NCBI GenBank assembly: GCA_020636135.1
Contig: JACJYK010000001.1
Location: 1,970,501 to 2,034,500, forward strand
DNA length: 64,000 nt
DNA from: Lewinellaceae bacterium
GTDB lineage: Bacteria > Bacteroidota > Bacteroidia > Chitinophagales > Saprospiraceae
Direction of reading: 5' to 3'
In this document: positions 1-8,986 of the stretch, piece after piece
Layout of the letters: every line of letters starts with the position of its first letter
Numbering within the stretch: position 1 is the stretch's first letter
Translations under genes and position numbers: made by a program
The notes under the pieces: model-generated
Told to the model about the DNA's origin: nothing
Seen by the model: only the letters and a program-made list of their open reading frames with translations
Database searches by the model: none

Positions 1-354
1 CCTACCAATTCTGGTGACCAGGAGCGGATGCAAGCGGTTTATCAGTACATCGCTGAAAATTTTCAAAGGCCGGTACGTCTGGATGAGGTGGCCGATATTG
101 CCGCTATGAGTCCAACGGCTTTTTGCCGTTATTTTAAATCAAGGACCCGGTATTCTCTAATCCAATATTTGAATACATACCGGATCGAGGTTGCCAGCAA
201 ACGTTTGGCTGAGCGCGACCTTCCGGTTTCCCAGGTGGCCGAATCTTGCGGGTTTCGCAATCTGGCTAATTTTAACCGTCAGTTCAGGGCCATCACGGGC
301 AAGACACCTCAGGGATACCGTAAGAGTCTGAGAAATTCTGCCAGTACTAGGTAA
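1..354 (+). CDS. AraC-family transcriptional regulator, C-terminal part (5' end outside window)
   Basis: The reading frame is open from base 1, so the N-terminal sensor domain lies upstream of the window. What remains is an almost complete AraC/XylS DNA-binding domain with two helix-turn-helix units. The first contains the stretch RLDEVADIAAMSPTAFCRYF. The second contains the family signature near the C-terminus (VSQVAESCGFRNLANFNRQF, followed by GKTPQGYRK). Such regulators usually activate a neighbouring sugar or catabolic gene. The 3' end overlaps the end of the convergent gluconate-type permease by 8 bp, so the permease is a possible target, but this is only inferred from position. The ligand cannot be judged without the N-terminal domain. 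Confidence 0.93.
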   Translation, partial: PTNSGDQERMQAVYQYIAENFQRPVRLDEVADIAAMSPTAFCRYFKSRTRYSLIQYLNTYRIEVASKRLAERDLPVSQVAESCGFRNLANFNRQFRAITGKTPQGYRKSLRNSASTR

Positions 355-1675
355 GCAGATTATAGAAGATAAATACAACCAATGCCGCACCAAATCCCAG
401 CAGAAAAGTGCCGGGGCTGTATACCTTGTATCCGGTCTTCACGTCCATTCCTGTAAACTGTGTAACCACCCAAAATCCGCTGTCATTGGCATGCGAGAAG
501 ACGGCAGACCCGGCGCCGATGGCTACCACGGCTAATGCTTTTTGCAATTCAGTTTCAAAGCCTAGGGTTGACATCATAGGAGCTATCATCGAAGCGGTTG
601 TCACCAAGGCAACCGTGGATGAACCCTGCGCCGTTTTTAAAGCCGCCGCAATGAAAAAAGGCAGCCAGATACCGATCTGAAGATTGGAGAATCCATCCTT
701 AACGACTTCAGCGATTCCGGAGACTTCCAGCACCTTACCGAAAATTCCTCCGGCACCGGTAACCAGGATGATGATAGCAGCATCTATCAAGGCCTTTCCG
801 GTCCATCCGGTGGTGGAAAGCATATCCATCGAAAACTTTGCCGGTAAGGTCATCGCCAGTAAAAGACCGATGATCAAAGCCATGAGCGGATTGCCAAAAA
901 AGCTCAATAGTTGAAAACCGATGCCCTCCTGTTCTCCATAGGTCTGATTCACGACGGAGCTTACGATGATCAGTAGAATGGGTATGATGATCGGAAGGAA
1001 GGCATGTAAGGCACCCGGGAAGTGTTTTTCCGTTTCTACTTCGTCCTCCATATCCACCTGGGGAGCAATATAGGTTTTATCGGCCCACAGACGGGAATAA
1101 AGTATGGCCGGAATCAACACGATGAAGGATACGATCAATCCCCATAGTATAACCAGTCCCAGGTCGGCACCAATGATACCGGCAGCTGCGATGGGGCCTG
1201 GAGTAGGAGGGACCATGGTATGCGTTAGCATCAAACCCAGCATCAGGGCAGTGCCGGTACCTGCCATCGAATATCCAGCTTGCTTGGTCAGGGATTTATT
1301 GAGGGAATGCATGATGATAAAACCACTATCTGCAAATACCGGGATGGAGATCAGATAGCCGATAGAAGCCATGGCGGCATGCAAACGGCGCGGACCAATC
1401 CAGGATAGCAGTTTGCGGGCTAAACTGAATGCGCCCCCGGAGTGTTCCAGAAATGCTCCCAGGAGAACTCCGATCAGAATAACCAATCCGATTTTCTCCA
1501 GGGTTCCGCCAAATCCTGCATTGATGGCAGGAAGCAATTGATTGAGAGGAATCCCAGCCGCCAGTCCATAACATAAGGATACGCCCAGCAGGGCCAGAAA
1601 AGGGTGGATCTTCCATTTGGCCGTACATAAAATGATAAATACAATGGCCAGGATTAACAAGATGATTAACTTCAC
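347..1675 (-). CDS. GntP-family gluconate:H+ symporter
   Basis: This is a 442-residue hydrophobic protein of the length and composition of the GntP/GntT family, which imports gluconate and related sugar acids across the inner membrane. Family-like stretches include AGFGGTLEKIGLVILIGVLL near residue 55, the segment MLGLMLTHTMVPPTPGPIAA near residue 145, and ALKTAQGSSTVALVTTASM near residue 345. About 12 membrane segments are visible. The gene stands alone on the minus strand with no kinase or dehydratase beside it, so the exact sugar acid is unknown. It overlaps the 3' end of the convergent AraC gene by 8 bp. Symbols such as gntT or gntP would over-specify the substrate. Confidence 0.93.
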   Translation of the reverse strand: MKLIILLILAIVFIILCTAKWKIHPFLALLGVSLCYGLAAGIPLNQLLPAINAGFGGTLEKIGLVILIGVLLGAFLEHSGGAFSLARKLLSWIGPRRLHAAMASIGYLISIPVFADSGFIIMHSLNKSLTKQAGYSMAGTGTALMLGLMLTHTMVPPTPGPIAAAGIIGADLGLVILWGLIVSFIVLIPAILYSRLWADKTYIAPQVDMEDEVETEKHFPGALHAFLPIIIPILLIIVSSVVNQTYGEQEGIGFQLLSFFGNPLMALIIGLLLAMTLPAKFSMDMLSTTGWTGKALIDAAIIILVTGAGGIFGKVLEVSGIAEVVKDGFSNLQIGIWLPFFIAAALKTAQGSSTVALVTTASMIAPMMSTLGFETELQKALAVVAIGAGSAVFSHANDSGFWVVTQFTGMDVKTGYKVYSPGTFLLGFGAALVVFIFYNLLT

Positions 1676-1825
1676 TGCGAACTATTTCTCCTAAAATAGA
1701 AATATTTCAGAGCTTGCCGGAATGTCGTTTCTATTCAGGTAGAATCATCAGGGCTATCCTTGAAATTGTTGAAGTTCTTATCTTGTTCTTACCTAATATA
1801 TTTAACCTAGTAGTAACATTGTAAT

Positions 1826-2311
1826 ATGGGATATGAACACAAGGAAAAATTGCAACTCAGGCACTGGCTGGTTTATGGGGTTTTTGGGCTCTTCCTGATC
1901 GGGTGGATCTATCTTTTGATTGAAACACTGTCAAAAGGTGAACAGAACAGGACATTCTTTATTTTCTGGATTATTGTTTTTGCTATTCTGGCCGGTATAG
2001 TTGTTTATCTCCACTCCTTAAAGCTGGTTGTGAAAATAGGTGAGAAGGGCATCTCGTACAAGTATGCACCCTGGACGAAACACAAGACCTGGATCAGCTG
2101 GGATAAGATCAAATCCTGCCACGTGATCCAGTCGCCCACAGGCAGGACCTGGACCGGGTATCACGATGAATTTCATCCAACCTTTTTCATGAATGTGGAC
2201 GCAAATAAGGGAATCCTTCTTGAGACGACCGATGGGACGACCTATTTCCTGGGCATTCGCAACCTGCAGAGTGTCAAAGATGCCATCTCCAAGTACATGA
2301 AAATCGACTAA
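1826..2311 (+). CDS. Small membrane protein with PH-like cytoplasmic domain, function unknown
   Basis: This 161-residue protein has two hydrophobic helices (about residues 13-35 and 45-65) separated by a short polar loop. A soluble beta-rich domain follows (about 68-160), with the pattern KIGEKGISYKYAPW...ISWDKIKSCHVI. The arrangement of two N-terminal helices and a strand-rich tail ending in a helix resembles bacterial PH-like (bPH) proteins, but I do not recognise a named family. The last 4 bp overlap the end of the convergent response regulator. No function can be assigned. Confidence 0.75.
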   Translation: MGYEHKEKLQLRHWLVYGVFGLFLIGWIYLLIETLSKGEQNRTFFIFWIIVFAILAGIVVYLHSLKLVVKIGEKGISYKYAPWTKHKTWISWDKIKSCHVIQSPTGRTWTGYHDEFHPTFFMNVDANKGILLETTDGTTYFLGIRNLQSVKDAISKYMKID

Positions 2312-3024
2312 CCGACCGATCCGGGAAATAATAACGACATTACCCGATCCCGGTAACTTGCACCAACCGGAATTTTCTGATCTTCCAAATGTAAAAGATT
2401 GCCTTCCAGTGATCTGACCTTGTTGATCGCGACAATATATGATTTGTGGACCCGTATGAATTGGCGTGGAGGCAATACTTCTTCCAATTGTTTTAGGGAG
2501 CCCAGCGCCAATAACCGGCCTGATGCGAGGTAGTAAGCCACATATTCCTGCATACTTTTTATGTACCGGATCGACTCATAGGGGACGCGATGGATTTTGT
2601 GATCTGCACGCACCAGCAGATAATCAGGGATTTCAGTATCGGCTTTCTGTTCCGGGAGACTGCGATTATTTAAGTTGACCATCGCTTTGTTTATGGCTCG
2701 GGAGAATCGTTCAAAGGAAAAAGGCTTCAGCAAGTAATCGGTCACGTCCAGCTCAAAGCCTTCCAGGGCATATTCACTGTAAGCAGTCGTTAGAATAATA
2801 GCCGGTTGTTGTACCAGGGTCCGGATCATTTCGAGTCCGGTAAGTCCAGGCATCTGAACATCAAGAAAGAGCAGGTCGATTTGCTGACGGTTCAGTATGG
2901 CCAGGGCTTCCACCGCATTTTTACAGGACCCGGCGATTTCTATGGTTGGGATACGATCCAGATAACTGGCGATCAGTTGGCGGGCCAGTTCCTCATCATC
3001 CACGATCAATGCCTGATACTTCAT
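2308..3024 (-). CDS. LytTR-family response regulator
   Basis: This 238-residue protein has an N-terminal receiver domain (about 1-120). The acidic pair is D9/D10, the phospho-acceptor is D55 in LLFLDVQMPG, and the conserved lysine lies in LLKPFSFERF. A C-terminal LytTR DNA-binding domain follows (about 135-235), with IRYIKSMQEYVAYYL and RQFIRVHKSYIVAINKV. It is the output partner of the histidine kinase immediately upstream: the kinase stop and this start overlap by 4 bp, implying translational coupling. Such pairs in Bacteroidota often act on nearby transport or surface genes, but no target is evident here. Confidence 0.96.
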   Translation of the reverse strand: MKYQALIVDDEELARQLIASYLDRIPTIEIAGSCKNAVEALAILNRQQIDLLFLDVQMPGLTGLEMIRTLVQQPAIILTTAYSEYALEGFELDVTDYLLKPFSFERFSRAINKAMVNLNNRSLPEQKADTEIPDYLLVRADHKIHRVPYESIRYIKSMQEYVAYYLASGRLLALGSLKQLEEVLPPRQFIRVHKSYIVAINKVRSLEGNLLHLEDQKIPVGASYRDRVMSLLFPGSVG

Positions 3025-4064
3025 GATAAAGTTAACAGGAGTGTTACGCGATAGGTTTCTTCGTTTTGCTGGACATCCAGATTATATCGCCCCGGATACA
3101 GGAGCTCCAGGCGTCTTCGGACGTTCTCGATACCAATCCCTCCGGTAGCATCCTTATGGAAATCCTGCCCGGGCCTGCTATTGGATACATCATATGTGAT
3201 CTGCCGGTTTCCGACTGTCATTTTAATGGTTACCCACCCATGATCATTATCCTCTATTTTACTGTGTTTGAAGGCATTCTCTACAAATGGAATGAACAAC
3301 ATCGGGGCAATGGCAAGTTCTGGCTGGGATTCATCCAGTTCCAGAGTTATCTTCAGGCCGGTACTGTCTTTTAGCCGGAAGAGATGCACGTAGTTCCGGA
3401 TGTACTGTACTTCCTTGCGTAAAGGCACCAGAGACTCATTACAATCGTAGAGCACATAACGCAGCATCTCGGAAAGTCTCAGAATGTTATCGGGTGCTCG
3501 TTCCGATTGCATCAGGGACAGTGTGTAAATATTATTTAAGGCATTAAAGAGAAAATGAGGATTGATTTGAGACTTAAGGAATTTGATCTCGGTCTCCAGT
3601 TTTTCTTTTTGTAAGCGGATGGTCTCCTTATCTTTTTGTTGGGCATAAATGGCAATTTCATAGAGTGAGCTGCCCAGGAATGAAGCAATCAATGGGGTAG
3701 TGGCACCCATCCAACGTTGACGTGCCAATCGCAATGAAGCCCGTCCCGGCATCCTTGTTCTTTCGCCAGAGGCAATCGGGTCCCAGAAGAACTCCGGATT
3801 TTGCACAATCCATAATAACATTATGATCACCAGGATTCCGAAGATCAGAAACAATGCATTTTGTTTGCGATAATACAGAGGTAATAAGAATTGAAGATTG
3901 ATCGCAACCAATAATCCTGATGCGATGGCAGTGATCAGGTTATGTGGCAACATGTAATCCCAACCCAGGCGCAGGTCATGCGTAAAAAGCAACGGGAAAA
4001 GAAACCAAAGGATGCTCCAGAACAGGATCTGTCCCCAAAACCTGGGATGTCTGAAATCAATCAT
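3021..4064 (-). CDS. LytS/YehU-type sensor histidine kinase
   Basis: This 347-residue protein has four N-terminal membrane segments (about residues 10-140), a short coiled coil and a His_kinase domain. The phospho-acceptor is H170 in the motif LKSQINPHFLFNALNNIY. The C-terminal half carries an ATPase domain with PMLFIPFVENAFKHSK (N box) and GGIGIENVRRRLELLYPG (G box). There is no recognisable extracytoplasmic sensor domain, so the signal is probably sensed in or at the membrane. It is the first gene of a two-gene operon with the LytTR regulator (4-bp ATGA overlap). Confidence 0.96.
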   Translation of the reverse strand: MIDFRHPRFWGQILFWSILWFLFPLLFTHDLRLGWDYMLPHNLITAIASGLLVAINLQFLLPLYYRKQNALFLIFGILVIIMLLWIVQNPEFFWDPIASGERTRMPGRASLRLARQRWMGATTPLIASFLGSSLYEIAIYAQQKDKETIRLQKEKLETEIKFLKSQINPHFLFNALNNIYTLSLMQSERAPDNILRLSEMLRYVLYDCNESLVPLRKEVQYIRNYVHLFRLKDSTGLKITLELDESQPELAIAPMLFIPFVENAFKHSKIEDNDHGWVTIKMTVGNRQITYDVSNSRPGQDFHKDATGGIGIENVRRRLELLYPGRYNLDVQQNEETYRVTLLLTLS

Positions 4065-4327
4065 AACCTAAAGTTCTCCTTTTCCAGGGGGAGATCAAAC
4101 TATTCTCAACCAATGTGCATTTTACCTCAATCATCGTTGCCGGTGACACCATGAAATGGTCCTCAGGTTCTCTTTAGCTGCGCAAGAGGTCTTCTTAATG
4201 AAAGTATAAATCGGGAGGATGATTGATAAAATTCCGCGTTTCATTGATAATATTTCCAATGGGAAAAGCAATACCACATCTTCGCATTGTAATCTTTTTC
4301 AATTTCAAATCCAAAAAGCAAGCGATC

Positions 4328-4813
4328 ATGAACACACACAAAAGAATTTTTTTACCGGTATTTCTGCTGGCAATGACCTGGATGGTGGCACAAGCCCAGC
4401 CGGGGCCACGGGATAGGGGAGAACGGCCTCCAAGACAAGAAATGATGTCACCGGATAGCGTGGCTCAACGTCAAACACAGCGATTGACCAAAGCGCTTGA
4501 TCTTACACCCGAGCAACAGAAAAAAGTGGAGAGAATCAATCTTGATGCTGCTCGGGACCGTATGGCGATGCACGACGAAATGCAGAAAGAGCAGGAAAAA
4601 ATGCGTGAGAAAATGGACCAAAAGCGGGATGCACAGGATAAAGCCCTGAAAGAAGTCCTTACCGAAGAACAATATCAAAAGTTCCGGGATATGCACCAGA
4701 AAGGTCCTCGTGAAGGGATGCATGACCGACATTCCCGGTCGGGTAAAAATTTCCATCAGGGTAAACCGGGCGAACGCGAAGACAACCGGCCTCCGAAGAA
4801 AGGTGAACGTTAA
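4328..4813 (+). CDS. Secreted LTxxQ-motif (Spy/CpxP-like, DUF4890-like) protein
   Basis: I start the gene at 4328 rather than the upstream in-frame ATG at 4223. Residue 1 then opens a good signal peptide (MNTHKRIFLPVFLLAMTWMVAQAQ). The mature protein is highly charged and helical, with the motif LDLTPEQQKKVERI followed by a long Met/Glu/Lys-rich coiled coil and a second LTEEQYQKFRDM. This resembles periplasmic Spy/CpxP-like chaperones and the Bacteroidota DUF4890 family. The tail is Gly/Arg/Pro rich. The gene is monocistronic: it has a 263-bp leader region after the divergent kinase gene and a strong terminator directly downstream. A role in envelope stress is inferred from family resemblance. 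Confidence 0.8.
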   Translation: MNTHKRIFLPVFLLAMTWMVAQAQPGPRDRGERPPRQEMMSPDSVAQRQTQRLTKALDLTPEQQKKVERINLDAARDRMAMHDEMQKEQEKMREKMDQKRDAQDKALKEVLTEEQYQKFRDMHQKGPREGMHDRHSRSGKNFHQGKPGEREDNRPPKKGER

Positions 4814-4841
4814 TTTAGCAGTTCTATATAAAGTCGTTTTG

Positions 4842-4875
4842 AAAGGCTTGATCGATGGAGATCAGGCCTTTTTTT
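4842..4875 (+). terminator. Rho-independent terminator after the LTxxQ gene
   Basis: A 10-bp stem (4844-4853 paired with 4860-4869, one G-T pair) with a 6-nt loop is followed by seven T. It lies about 30 bp after the stop codon at 4813 and just before the 3' end of the convergent DUF1611 gene. Confidence 0.85.
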
Positions 4876-4883
4876 GCTTCGGA

Positions 4884-5936
4884 TTATTCGATTAGTTTCT
4901 CGATAAGTGTGGTCAGACTCTGGATATTTTCCCTGGAAGCTACCAGTACGGGGATACCCAGTTTGTCTTCCATATGATCACAGTATTTCCGCAGGTCTTT
5001 CTCCGACATACCGCTTGGATTCAGGGTGAGGGCTATTGTTTTTGCCCCCAGCATGCGTATTAGTTTGATTTCTTTTCGTACCGAGGGGATCTCGCCCCAG
5101 TCTTCCCGGTCATCAAAGTATTTCCTTGCCGGCATGTGTTGCAGTACAACGTATTTACAGGCCCCGGAAATGATCAGCTCTGAACCGGCCGGGCCGCTTG
5201 GATTGCGCAGTGCAGACTGACCTTCGATGAAGATCACATCTGGTTTTAAATTCTTTTCACATTCCAGTATAGCATGCTCCAGTTCACCACTAACAAAATC
5301 ATTGAGGGTGGAATCGAAGATGAATCCGTAGGGGTATCCCTGCAGCCATCCTGTTTGGCCGGTATAGAGCATTTCGGACTTTATACCATTGGTCCGGCAG
5401 GATTCCCACAGCCACCGGCAGGTTGTTCGTTTTCCAATGGCGCAATCGGTCCCAAGTACTGCGATACGTGTCGTTTTACTCTGAAGGATCTCTCCAGTCC
5501 AGAAATGCAACTGACCGAATGATTTGGGTTTCCGGATATCGGTGAGCGTAACCTGGTGTTTATTCGCCAGCGCTGAGAATGTCGGGTCATCCGAGAGATA
5601 GGTGTGCAGTCCGTTTACCATATTTAATCCGGCCTCAATGGCATCACTGATCTCATGACGGTAATCTTCCGGCAACTTCCCACCTTCAAGGGCAACACCA
5701 ATAATACAGGTATTAGCTTTACCCGGATTTTGTTTGAGAAAATCTTTCACGGAGGCAAAGACCGGTACTGACAGGTTTTTCCCATCCATCACCTCTCCGG
5801 CATCACGCCCGGCGTGATCACGATCGATAACGGCGAGAATTGTAAAACGTTCGGTTCCACGCAATAAGCCGTGCGCTGTTTTGGCATTCATGGTGTGGAG
5901 GAGGCCGTGGGTTAAAACAATGGCAGGTGTTGGCAT
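4884..5936 (-). CDS. DUF1611 protein, DgcN-like (putative D-glutamate N-acetyltransferase)
   Basis: This 350-residue protein is of the DUF1611 type. It has an N-terminal Rossmann-like domain (about 1-140) and a C-terminal P-loop NTPase-like domain with G162-T172 in the motif VLGTDCAIGKRTT. Later conserved-looking parts are IFIEGQSALRNPSGPAGSEL and LNPSGM. In the described DgcN/DgcA pathway the DUF1611 enzyme N-acetylates D-glutamate. Here the gene lies 6 bp downstream of an enolase-superfamily epimerase on the same strand, which is the arrangement expected for that pathway. Assignment to DgcN rests on family and neighbour. The substrate is inferred. Confidence 0.8.
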   Translation of the reverse strand: MPTPAIVLTHGLLHTMNAKTAHGLLRGTERFTILAVIDRDHAGRDAGEVMDGKNLSVPVFASVKDFLKQNPGKANTCIIGVALEGGKLPEDYRHEISDAIEAGLNMVNGLHTYLSDDPTFSALANKHQVTLTDIRKPKSFGQLHFWTGEILQSKTTRIAVLGTDCAIGKRTTCRWLWESCRTNGIKSEMLYTGQTGWLQGYPYGFIFDSTLNDFVSGELEHAILECEKNLKPDVIFIEGQSALRNPSGPAGSELIISGACKYVVLQHMPARKYFDDREDWGEIPSVRKEIKLIRMLGAKTIALTLNPSGMSEKDLRKYCDHMEDKLGIPVLVASRENIQSLTTLIEKLIE

Positions 5937-5942
5937 ATACTG

Positions 5943-7019
5943 TTACGTTAGGTGTGCTAATTTCAGACCCAATCCAGGGGCATCGGTCACATGGAGCTGA
6001 CCATTTTTCAGATGCCATCCGCCTGTGGCGACATCGTCCGCCAGGTCGAAGCTGCCGTCCAGATCCAGAAATTGGGTATTGGGACATGCATAGGCAGCAT
6101 GCAGGGCAGCGGCAATGCTGATGCGGGATTCATCCATACATCCCCACATCAGTGGAATGCTGTGGGTTTCCGCGATGCGGGCGATGCGGCGTGCCGGCCG
6201 GGTACCACCACTTTTCATCAACTTAATGTTGAAGTAGGCAAATCCGGTTTGTTGTTCCACATGCCGGTAAGCATGTTTAGGGGATTTCAGGGACTCATCT
6301 GCCATGCACAATGCACGTATGGGGGCCGGCATGGCCGGTAGGAGATGATCATCCGCATCTTTCAGTGGCTGTTCGATACAGATCAAATCTATGTCTCTTG
6401 TGGCATGGTAGAAGCGCCAGAGTTCATTGGTGGTATATCCCCGGTTTGCATCCACCCGGAGATGCATATAATCCCCGGTATATTCGTGGATTTTCCGAAC
6501 AATCTCGATGTCATGGTCAATCTCCTGACCTATCTTGATTTTTAGGTGTGTAAATCCTGCAGACTTAAATGCATCAATGTTTTCCTTGCACTCCTGCCAG
6601 GTTTGAATACCCAATGTTACCGAAGTTGGTAGTTGTTTGATCTTCTGTCCCCAGAAGCGAACCAATGGTATCCCAAGGAAAGTACTGAAAGCATCCATCA
6701 GCGCAATGTCTGCAGCCGCTGTGGCGCCAGGGAAAACATCGGCAAAACGGTGGATCTGGTCCAGCAGAGACTCCACTTCCCGTATATCCTCACCCTTCAG
6801 GAGAGCAGGCATTTCGGTTGATAAGAACTTGAAACTCTCCTCAAAAGGTTCATTACAGACCACAATGGAAGGGGTTCCGGATCCTAAACCATAAAGTCCG
6901 TTTTCCAACACCAGTTGTATAAACATGATGTGAACATCAGCAAAGGTATGATGTGCAATGGAGTATGGTTTCTTTAATGGCAGGTGAACGGACCAGGTAT
7001 TTACTTCTACGATTTGCAT
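5943..7019 (-). CDS. Enolase-superfamily epimerase, DgcA-like (N-acetyl-D-Glu racemase or dipeptide epimerase)
   Basis: This 358-residue mandelate-racemase/muconate-lactonizing-type enzyme has the full dipeptide-epimerase active-site pattern. The KxK base pair is K160/K162 (HLKIKIG). The metal ligands are D190 (RVDANRG), E216 (CIEQPL) and D241 (MADES). The second base is K266 (NIKLMKSGG), and a DxD near 319-321 (FLDLDGSFDL) is typical of L-Ala-D/L-Glu epimerases. The DUF1611 gene follows after 6 bp, so a DgcA role (racemising N-acetyl-D-glutamate) is more likely than murein dipeptide epimerisation. The two activities cannot be separated by eye. Confidence 0.88.
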   Translation of the reverse strand: MQIVEVNTWSVHLPLKKPYSIAHHTFADVHIMFIQLVLENGLYGLGSGTPSIVVCNEPFEESFKFLSTEMPALLKGEDIREVESLLDQIHRFADVFPGATAAADIALMDAFSTFLGIPLVRFWGQKIKQLPTSVTLGIQTWQECKENIDAFKSAGFTHLKIKIGQEIDHDIEIVRKIHEYTGDYMHLRVDANRGYTTNELWRFYHATRDIDLICIEQPLKDADDHLLPAMPAPIRALCMADESLKSPKHAYRHVEQQTGFAYFNIKLMKSGGTRPARRIARIAETHSIPLMWGCMDESRISIAAALHAAYACPNTQFLDLDGSFDLADDVATGGWHLKNGQLHVTDAPGLGLKLAHLT

Positions 7020-7211
7020 TGTTACGGTATTCCAATCCCAAAGCTATGATGATTTTCCAAAATCCGGCGTTCCCGGAGATTGGGTTTATTGCATTCATGA
7101 AAAAATACCTTTATCCCGGAATGAAGCGAAAGTCATTTGGATTTTTAGAGTTGATTTGGGGAGAATAAGCTGGATAAAGCCCTATTTTTCCGGGCAAAAG
7201 GAATCAATTAC

Positions 7212-7973
7212 ATGCGCATCTTTCATTCCGAATACATTCGAAATTACAGTCACTATACCTTTGGTTATGCAACCTATTGCCGTATGGACCACCGGCCGGA
7301 GATGCCGGAAATCTATGACCTGGGATTTTTACCTTATTCGGCAAATATCCGGTTGAAAGAATCTGTCTATTACCTGTGCAGGAGCCTGCGCGTGAACTTG
7401 CCTGATTACCAGCCTTCTTCGGAGAATCGTCGTACCGATCGTAAACTGGCAACATTAAATCCGGTAATGAAAATACTGCCGATCCAGGAGATGCGAGATA
7501 ATGCTGATTTTCAGACTTTTTGCATGGATTATGCGGCGGTCCGGTTCAAGCATAATGCCATGAATTCCGAGCGTCTCAATTACATTTTTCATCATAGCAT
7601 TGCCAGCCACGTATTTGAATTTAGGAATGAAGAGCAAATACTCGGATATGTGCTGGCCGGAATCGAGGGGTCAATGCTGCATTATTGGTTTTCTTTTTTT
7701 GACTCGGGATTGATGGAAACCTATCCCTTAGGCAAATGGATGATGTGGAAGGTCGTGGACTGGGCCAAAGAAAATAACCAGGAACATGTCTATCTGGGGA
7801 CCTGTTATGGAAGTAATGCGCTGTATAAAGTAAGGGATTTTAAGGGTCTTGCTTTTTATGACGGGGCAGGGTGGAATAGGGATATGAACCTGCTCAAGAG
7901 TTGGTGTAAAACAGATGACGAGCCGGTAGAAATGGACCGGTTTAAACTGGATGGCATGCTGCCTTCAGATTGA
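7212..7973 (+). CDS. Arginyl-tRNA--protein transferase (ATE)-like / GNAT-fold protein
   Basis: This 253-residue protein has two parts. The first half (about 25-80) contains YDLGFLPYSANIRL and LCRSLRVNLPDYQPSSENRR. This resembles the N-terminal recognition region of ATE and bacterial leucyl/arginyl transferases but lacks its paired cysteines. The second half (about 95-240) looks like the GNAT-related ATE_C domain, with LGKWMMWKVVDWA, VYLGTCYGSNALYKVRDFKG and AGWNRDM. If genuine, it would add an amino acid from tRNA to protein N-termini. Assignment is by motif resemblance only, and a plain GNAT acyltransferase is the alternative. It stands 61 bp upstream of the deacetylase gene on the same strand. 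Confidence 0.6.
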   Translation: MRIFHSEYIRNYSHYTFGYATYCRMDHRPEMPEIYDLGFLPYSANIRLKESVYYLCRSLRVNLPDYQPSSENRRTDRKLATLNPVMKILPIQEMRDNADFQTFCMDYAAVRFKHNAMNSERLNYIFHHSIASHVFEFRNEEQILGYVLAGIEGSMLHYWFSFFDSGLMETYPLGKWMMWKVVDWAKENNQEHVYLGTCYGSNALYKVRDFKGLAFYDGAGWNRDMNLLKSWCKTDDEPVEMDRFKLDGMLPSD

Positions 7974-8034
7974 AAGATTTTATGATCCGAGCGCTGGGAC
8001 GTAGGTAATTTTTTCCAGATGATCCGTTAAGCAC

Positions 8035-8934
8035 ATGCGTGTAGCCTTTGCACCTATTTATAGATATGATCTGCCTGCGGGCCACCGATTTCCAATGGAG
8101 AAGTATGAACTGTTGCCCATGCAGCTCATTCGTGAAGGTGTGCTGGAAGAAGCTGATTTTTTCCTGCCTTCCCGGTTGACCGAAGAGGATCTTATGCTAA
8201 CTCATACGTCCGCTTACTGGGACAAATTGGAACATCAGCATCTGTCTGCCAGGGAAATCCGGGCGATAGGCTTTCCGATGACCAGTTTATTGGTTGAGCG
8301 GGGGCGATATATTGCCAGAGGTACTTACGATTGTGCACAATATGCTGAATCCGAAGGGATTTCATTAAACATTGCCGGTGGCACCCATCATGCTTATGCC
8401 GATAGGGGCGAGGGATTTTGCGTATTCAATGACATTGCCATTGCTGCCCGGAAGTTGTTGCATGAAGGGAGGTGTAAAAAAATTATGGTGGTGGACCTGG
8501 ATGTCCATCAGGGCAACGGTACGGCACATATTTTTCGGGAGGAGAGCCGTGTGTTTACTTTTAGCATGCATGGCCTGAAAAACTACCCATTACGAAAGGA
8601 GCATTCCAACCTGGATATTGGACTGCCTGATCACACGACGGATCTCGAATATCTTCGTGAATTAGAGCATCATTTACCCCGGATTGTGAATCAGTTCAAG
8701 CCGGACCTGGTATTTTATCAGGCTGGGGTGGATGTTCTTAAAGAGGATAAATTGGGGCGCCTGGACCTTTCCCTGGAGGGTTGTATGATGCGTGATCACT
8801 TTGTATTGAGTCTGTGTTATACGCTGGGGATTCCTGTGGTTGTAACGATGGGCGGAGGATATCCACTGCGGCTTACTACTCTGATTACAGCCCATACCAA
8901 CACCTATAAGGTCGCCAGATCCCTGATCCCCTGA
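8035..8934 (+). CDS. Histone-deacetylase-family (AcuC/AphA-like) zinc hydrolase
   Basis: This 299-residue protein has the arginase/deacetylase core. The active-site histidines are H118/H119 (GGTHHAYADRGEGFCVFND). The zinc ligands are D156 and H158 (VDLDVHQGNGT) and D233 (QAGVDVL). The glycine-rich GGGYPLR segment lies near the C-terminus. The length matches short bacterial class IV-like HDACs. Bacterial members deacetylate acetyl-lysine proteins, acetylpolyamines or other small amides, and the sequence does not settle which. It lies 61 bp behind the ATE-like gene and 52 bp before the DUF2141 gene, all on the plus strand, possibly one transcript. Confidence 0.92.
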   Translation: MRVAFAPIYRYDLPAGHRFPMEKYELLPMQLIREGVLEEADFFLPSRLTEEDLMLTHTSAYWDKLEHQHLSAREIRAIGFPMTSLLVERGRYIARGTYDCAQYAESEGISLNIAGGTHHAYADRGEGFCVFNDIAIAARKLLHEGRCKKIMVVDLDVHQGNGTAHIFREESRVFTFSMHGLKNYPLRKEHSNLDIGLPDHTTDLEYLRELEHHLPRIVNQFKPDLVFYQAGVDVLKEDKLGRLDLSLEGCMMRDHFVLSLCYTLGIPVVVTMGGGYPLRLTTLITAHTNTYKVARSLIP

Positions 8935-8986
8935 TTTATTTGGCTCATCTTTTGCGTAGGTAATTATCAAATAAGGATTAAACCAC

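Noticed and set aside
1766..1804. Promoter-like TTG and TATATTTA before the PH-like protein gene
   Set aside because: The available TTG boxes give spacings of 11 or 25 and more, outside the usual range.
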